The translations under genes and the position numbers were made by a program. A stretch of DNA of 64,000 nt, taken from Christensenella tenuis (GTDB lineage Bacteria > Bacillota > Clostridia > Christensenellales > Christensenellaceae). The notes beneath the pieces are model-generated. The model was not told the DNA's origin. It worked only from the letters and a program-made list of their open reading frames with translations, and did no database searches. Shown here in pieces: positions 61,540 to 64,000 of the stretch (position 1 is the first letter of the stretch; every line of letters begins with the position of its first letter). The DNA lies in NCBI RefSeq assembly GCF_014287795.1, contig NZ_JACOON010000006.1, positions 243,435 through 307,434 on the forward strand, given 5' to 3'.

Positions 61540-62646
61540 ATGAAAAAAGTGAATGTTGCTGTAATAGGAATGAACTTTGGCAAAGAATTTGTCAAGCTTT
61601 ACCAGAAACACCCGAATGTCGGAAAGGTTGCAATTTGCCAGCGCAACCCGGAAGCGCTGCGCAAAACAGGCGAGGAGCTGGGGATCGAAGAATCCATGCG
61701 GTTCACGAATTTTGACGATGTGTGCGCCTCCAAAGAGATCGATGCGATCCATATCATTACGCCCATCCTGGATCACTACAAGCAGTCCCTTGCTTCCCTT
61801 AATGCAGGCAAGCATACCGCGTGCACGGTGCCTATGGCGACCACAATTGACGAACTCAAAGACCTGTGCGATGCGCAGGAAAAAAGCGGAAAAGTTTATA
61901 TGATGATGGAGACCGCCGTTTATACGCGCGAATACCTGTATGTAAAACAGCTTGTGGAAAGCGGACAGCTCGGGCGCATCCAGCTTGTGCGCGGCAGCCA
62001 TATGCAGGATATGGGCCTCGAGGGATGGCCGGAATACTGGCTGGGCTTCCCGCCGTTTTGGTATGGCACACACGCCATTTCCCCGCTGCTCATGATTAAT
62101 AAAACGGAGGCGCTGTCGGTCATCGGCCACGGCTCGGGGCATATCTCCGAGGACCTCGCAAAGCGCTACGGTTCCCCATTCGCCTGCGAAACGCTGACGT
62201 TCCGGCTCAAGGACACGGACGTTGTTGCGGAAGCCACGCGTTCCCTGTACGAAACCGTCCGCCAGTACCGCGAGAGCTTTGACGTATACGGCACAAAGAT
62301 GTCTTATGAATGGGACCAGATTGCCGAAGAAGGCTCCGTCCTCTTCGAAGGCGGTGAAAACGCGCGCAGGTTCCACGCGCCTGATACGGACGGCCTGCTG
62401 ATCGATGAGCTGAAACCCTTTACAAAACGGGAAGTAATCCTCAACAAGGACAATGTTTCCTTTATCCAGGGTTCCGGCCACGGCGGTTCGCATCCGCACC
62501 TCGTGCAGGAATTCATCGCTTCTATCGTAGAAGAACGCGAACCTCTCCTCAACGCAAAAATGTCTGCCAATATTACGGCGGCGGGTATTTGCGGCCACGA
62601 GTCGTGCATCAGGGGCGGCGAAAAGATCATGATTCCCAACTTCTGA
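61540..62646 (+). CDS. Gfo/Idh/MocA family protein without the usual EKP motif
   Basis: The 368-residue protein has a Rossmann start (VNVAVIGMNFGKEFVKLY) and the family's C-terminal domain, but where most members have Glu-Lys-Pro it reads HTACTVPMATTIDELKD. The catalytic Lys is thus missing, so the chemistry must differ or the protein has another role. GGGGTGAG precedes the ATG. It is the only plus-strand gene at this end of the island and is divergent from the LacI-controlled promoter. Confidence 0.85.
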   Translation: MKKVNVAVIGMNFGKEFVKLYQKHPNVGKVAICQRNPEALRKTGEELGIEESMRFTNFDDVCASKEIDAIHIITPILDHYKQSLASLNAGKHTACTVPMATTIDELKDLCDAQEKSGKVYMMMETAVYTREYLYVKQLVESGQLGRIQLVRGSHMQDMGLEGWPEYWLGFPPFWYGTHAISPLLMINKTEALSVIGHGSGHISEDLAKRYGSPFACETLTFRLKDTDVVAEATRSLYETVRQYRESFDVYGTKMSYEWDQIAEEGSVLFEGGENARRFHAPDTDGLLIDELKPFTKREVILNKDNVSFIQGSGHGGSHPHLVQEFIASIVEEREPLLNAKMSANITAAGICGHESCIRGGEKIMIPNF

Positions 62647-62659
62647 TTTCGGCAAACGC

Positions 62660-62698
62660 AAAAAACAGGCTTGTGCCCGCGCACTTGCCTGTTTTTTT
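62660..62698. terminator. Terminator of the Gfo/Idh gene
   Basis: The stem AAAAAACAGGC / GCCTGTTTTTT with a 16-base loop lies 14 bases behind the stop. The following 236 bases up to the HAD gene hold no supported gene. Confidence 0.8.
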
Positions 62699-62934
62699 AT
62701 GGAATAGGTTTACGGCGGCTTCCATATGGCTTTGCAAACCGTTTGGCTGCGTGAATCTTTTTCATGGTACGGCAAAATAAATCCATCAGATGTGAACTAT
62801 GGTATTCCCGCTATATTGGCCGCGGGATCAAAAGGCCGCCCCAATCGAGCGGGGCGCGGACGAACCGCTTATTTGCAAAAAAGCATGTGAAAAAACAACG
62901 GGAAGGGAACCCCGGCGTGTCCCGGAAAATCCTT

Positions 62935-63612
62935 TTACCGTTCCGGCTCCTCCCCGCATGTAAGCAGCGGCACAAGTTCGTCAAGGCTGCGAATCACATA
63001 GGTCGGCTTCAGGTCGCGCAGTACGGCCTGCGCGTCCTTTGCCCAGCCGATCGGCACATCGGCAAAACAGGAATCGCACCCGATGATATTCGCAATCTCA
63101 ATGTCGCGCTCCGCGTCTCCCACGTAGAGCGCGCGGCCTGCCTCCACCCCATATTTTTCCAGCAGGTTCAGGCACCGCTCCTCCTTATCGAGCGAATGCC
63201 TGTCCGCACCCGCGACTTCCGCAAAGCACCCGGCGATGCCGTGTAATTCCAGGATTTTCTCTGTCAGCTCGGTAAAGGAATTGGTCACTACGCTCATTTG
63301 GCAGCCCATTTCATGCAACGCAAAAAATGTTTGTTTGGCGTGCCCTTCAAAGGGGATTTCCAAAATCAGGTCGTCCGCGTCCGTCTGATAGAATTCTGCC
63401 AGATGGTCGAAGGCTTTTTCCTCTTCCTCGCCCGTGATGCCAATTCTGTGGAATATATCCGCAATCGTCACCCCGAGGGCGCCGCGCACCGCTTCCATAT
63501 CCACATCCTTGCCCCATTTCTTAAAATAACGCTGGAAGGAACGCCCATGAAAATCCCTTGAGTCAATGAAGGTTCCATCCATATCGAACATAATATGATC
63601 GTACTTTTGCAT
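62935..63612 (-). CDS. HAD family hydrolase (phosphoglycolate-phosphatase-like)
   Basis: The 225-residue phosphatase has the nucleophile motif HIMFDMDGTFIDSRD, motif II VVTNSF, and motif III/IV ALYVGDAERDIEIANIIGC. A helical cap lies between motif I and II, as in subfamily IA. It would dephosphorylate a small phospho-metabolite in the cytosol. It follows the carbohydrate island and precedes a deoxyribose-phosphate aldolase gene on the same strand, 265 bases apart. The substrate is unknown. Confidence 0.9.
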   Translation of the reverse strand: MQKYDHIMFDMDGTFIDSRDFHGRSFQRYFKKWGKDVDMEAVRGALGVTIADIFHRIGITGEEEEKAFDHLAEFYQTDADDLILEIPFEGHAKQTFFALHEMGCQMSVVTNSFTELTEKILELHGIAGCFAEVAGADRHSLDKEERCLNLLEKYGVEAGRALYVGDAERDIEIANIIGCDSCFADVPIGWAKDAQAVLRDLKPTYVIRSLDELVPLLTCGEEPER

Positions 63613-63877
63613 TGTTTCCCCTATCTAAAATGAAAATGGTCCTGCTCCTAGGCCGACCATTTTCTATGATACTTCTTATTTGCTTTTCAGGCAAGCCCTG
63701 TCCGCCCCGCCGCGGAACTTCCCCGGAACCGTTTCGACCCTCCGGGCTGCCCGCTGCCCGCGCGTTTTGCGTTTTCCCCGCGTCCCTTACTTACCGCCGG
63801 GAAAACAAATGCGCTTCGGCCCGCGCCGGGGCCTTGCTGGCTGCGGTATTTCGTTCCCGCGCCAAAGCAATTGCCGC

Positions 63878-64000
63878 TTACTCGAAAGACTTTACAATCT
63901 CAATTGCAGACTGCGTGTTGATTCCAAAGCGCTCAACGCCCATCGCCAGCAATTCGTCAAACTCTTCGCGCGTGCGGATGCCGCCCGCCGCCTTTACCTT
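63878..64000 (-). CDS. deoC: Deoxyribose-phosphate aldolase, C-terminal end (runs off window)
   Basis: Only the last 40 residues are visible. They begin with the active-site strand KVKAAGGIRTREEFDELLAM, where the Lys forms the Schiff base in DeoC, and end in GVERFGINTQSAIEIVKSFE. DeoC splits 2-deoxyribose 5-phosphate to glyceraldehyde 3-phosphate and acetaldehyde. The stop is TAA at 63878-63880. The assignment rests on this short but characteristic end. Confidence 0.75.
   Translation of the reverse strand, partial: KVKAAGGIRTREEFDELLAMGVERFGINTQSAIEIVKSFE

Overview
The window reads like a chromosomal segment of an anaerobic Clostridia-type Bacillota. Three things suggest this: strong GGAGG ribosome-binding sites, lipoprotein-type solute-binding proteins, and an LL-diaminopimelate aminotransferase (DapL) route to lysine. 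A Christensenellales-like relative is possible from the style of gene content, but the sequence alone cannot settle it. Almost every gene is intact and densely packed. Many neighbours overlap by 4 bases (ATGA or GTGA), and rho-independent terminators are easy to see.

Region by region. 1-5.1 kb is a minus-strand NHLM-type peptide-export locus: a possible precursor peptide with a double-glycine-like leader, an ECF sigma factor, an HlyD-like adaptor, a C39 peptidase/ABC exporter and a second ABC protein that runs off the window. 5.4-13.8 kb holds tandem AEC carriers, a DUF308 membrane protein, a GpsA-like dehydrogenase coupled to an MFS carrier, an acyl carrier protein with an acyl-AMP ligase, and a Lys/Ala-rich histone-H1-like protein. 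14.0-25.5 kb is one physiological unit: a sugar-type ABC importer and three UroD/MtaA-like proteins on the minus strand, divergent from a three-gene sensory system (binding protein, LytS/YesM-type histidine kinase, AraC-type response regulator). 25.6-39.4 kb carries GNAT, glycosyltransferase, dapL, a Gfo/Idh oxidoreductase, a DUF1538 membrane protein with two PII-like proteins, a lipoprotein, an RND pump with a TetR regulator, azlCD, and a 60-residue Nif11-like protein.

39.7-62.6 kb is a large carbohydrate/polyol catabolic island. It has an mtlD-like dehydrogenase, five xylose-isomerase-like or epimerase-like proteins (one of them cupin-type), PfkB and FGGY kinases, a class II aldolase, a zinc alcohol dehydrogenase, two Gfo/Idh oxidoreductases, a complete ABC importer, an AraC regulator and a LacI regulator. 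The island looks like a LacI regulon: four copies of CTTAATCG(A/T)TTAA(G/T) are present, three of them placed identically 3 bases downstream of a good -10 box, one in front of the lacI gene itself. The lacI gene is frameshifted at a run of nine A. Two of these operons also carry a second, downstream promoter preceded by a conserved paired GACAA element. A seven-copy, 151-bp tandem repeat lies behind the ABC importer. The window ends with a HAD phosphatase and the C-terminus of a deoxyribose-phosphate aldolase.

The best candidates for something undescribed are the sigma-factor-linked NHLM export locus with its atypical precursor, the DUF1538 plus double-PII operon, the UroD-triple/ABC/two-component unit, and the slippery-site frameshift in lacI.
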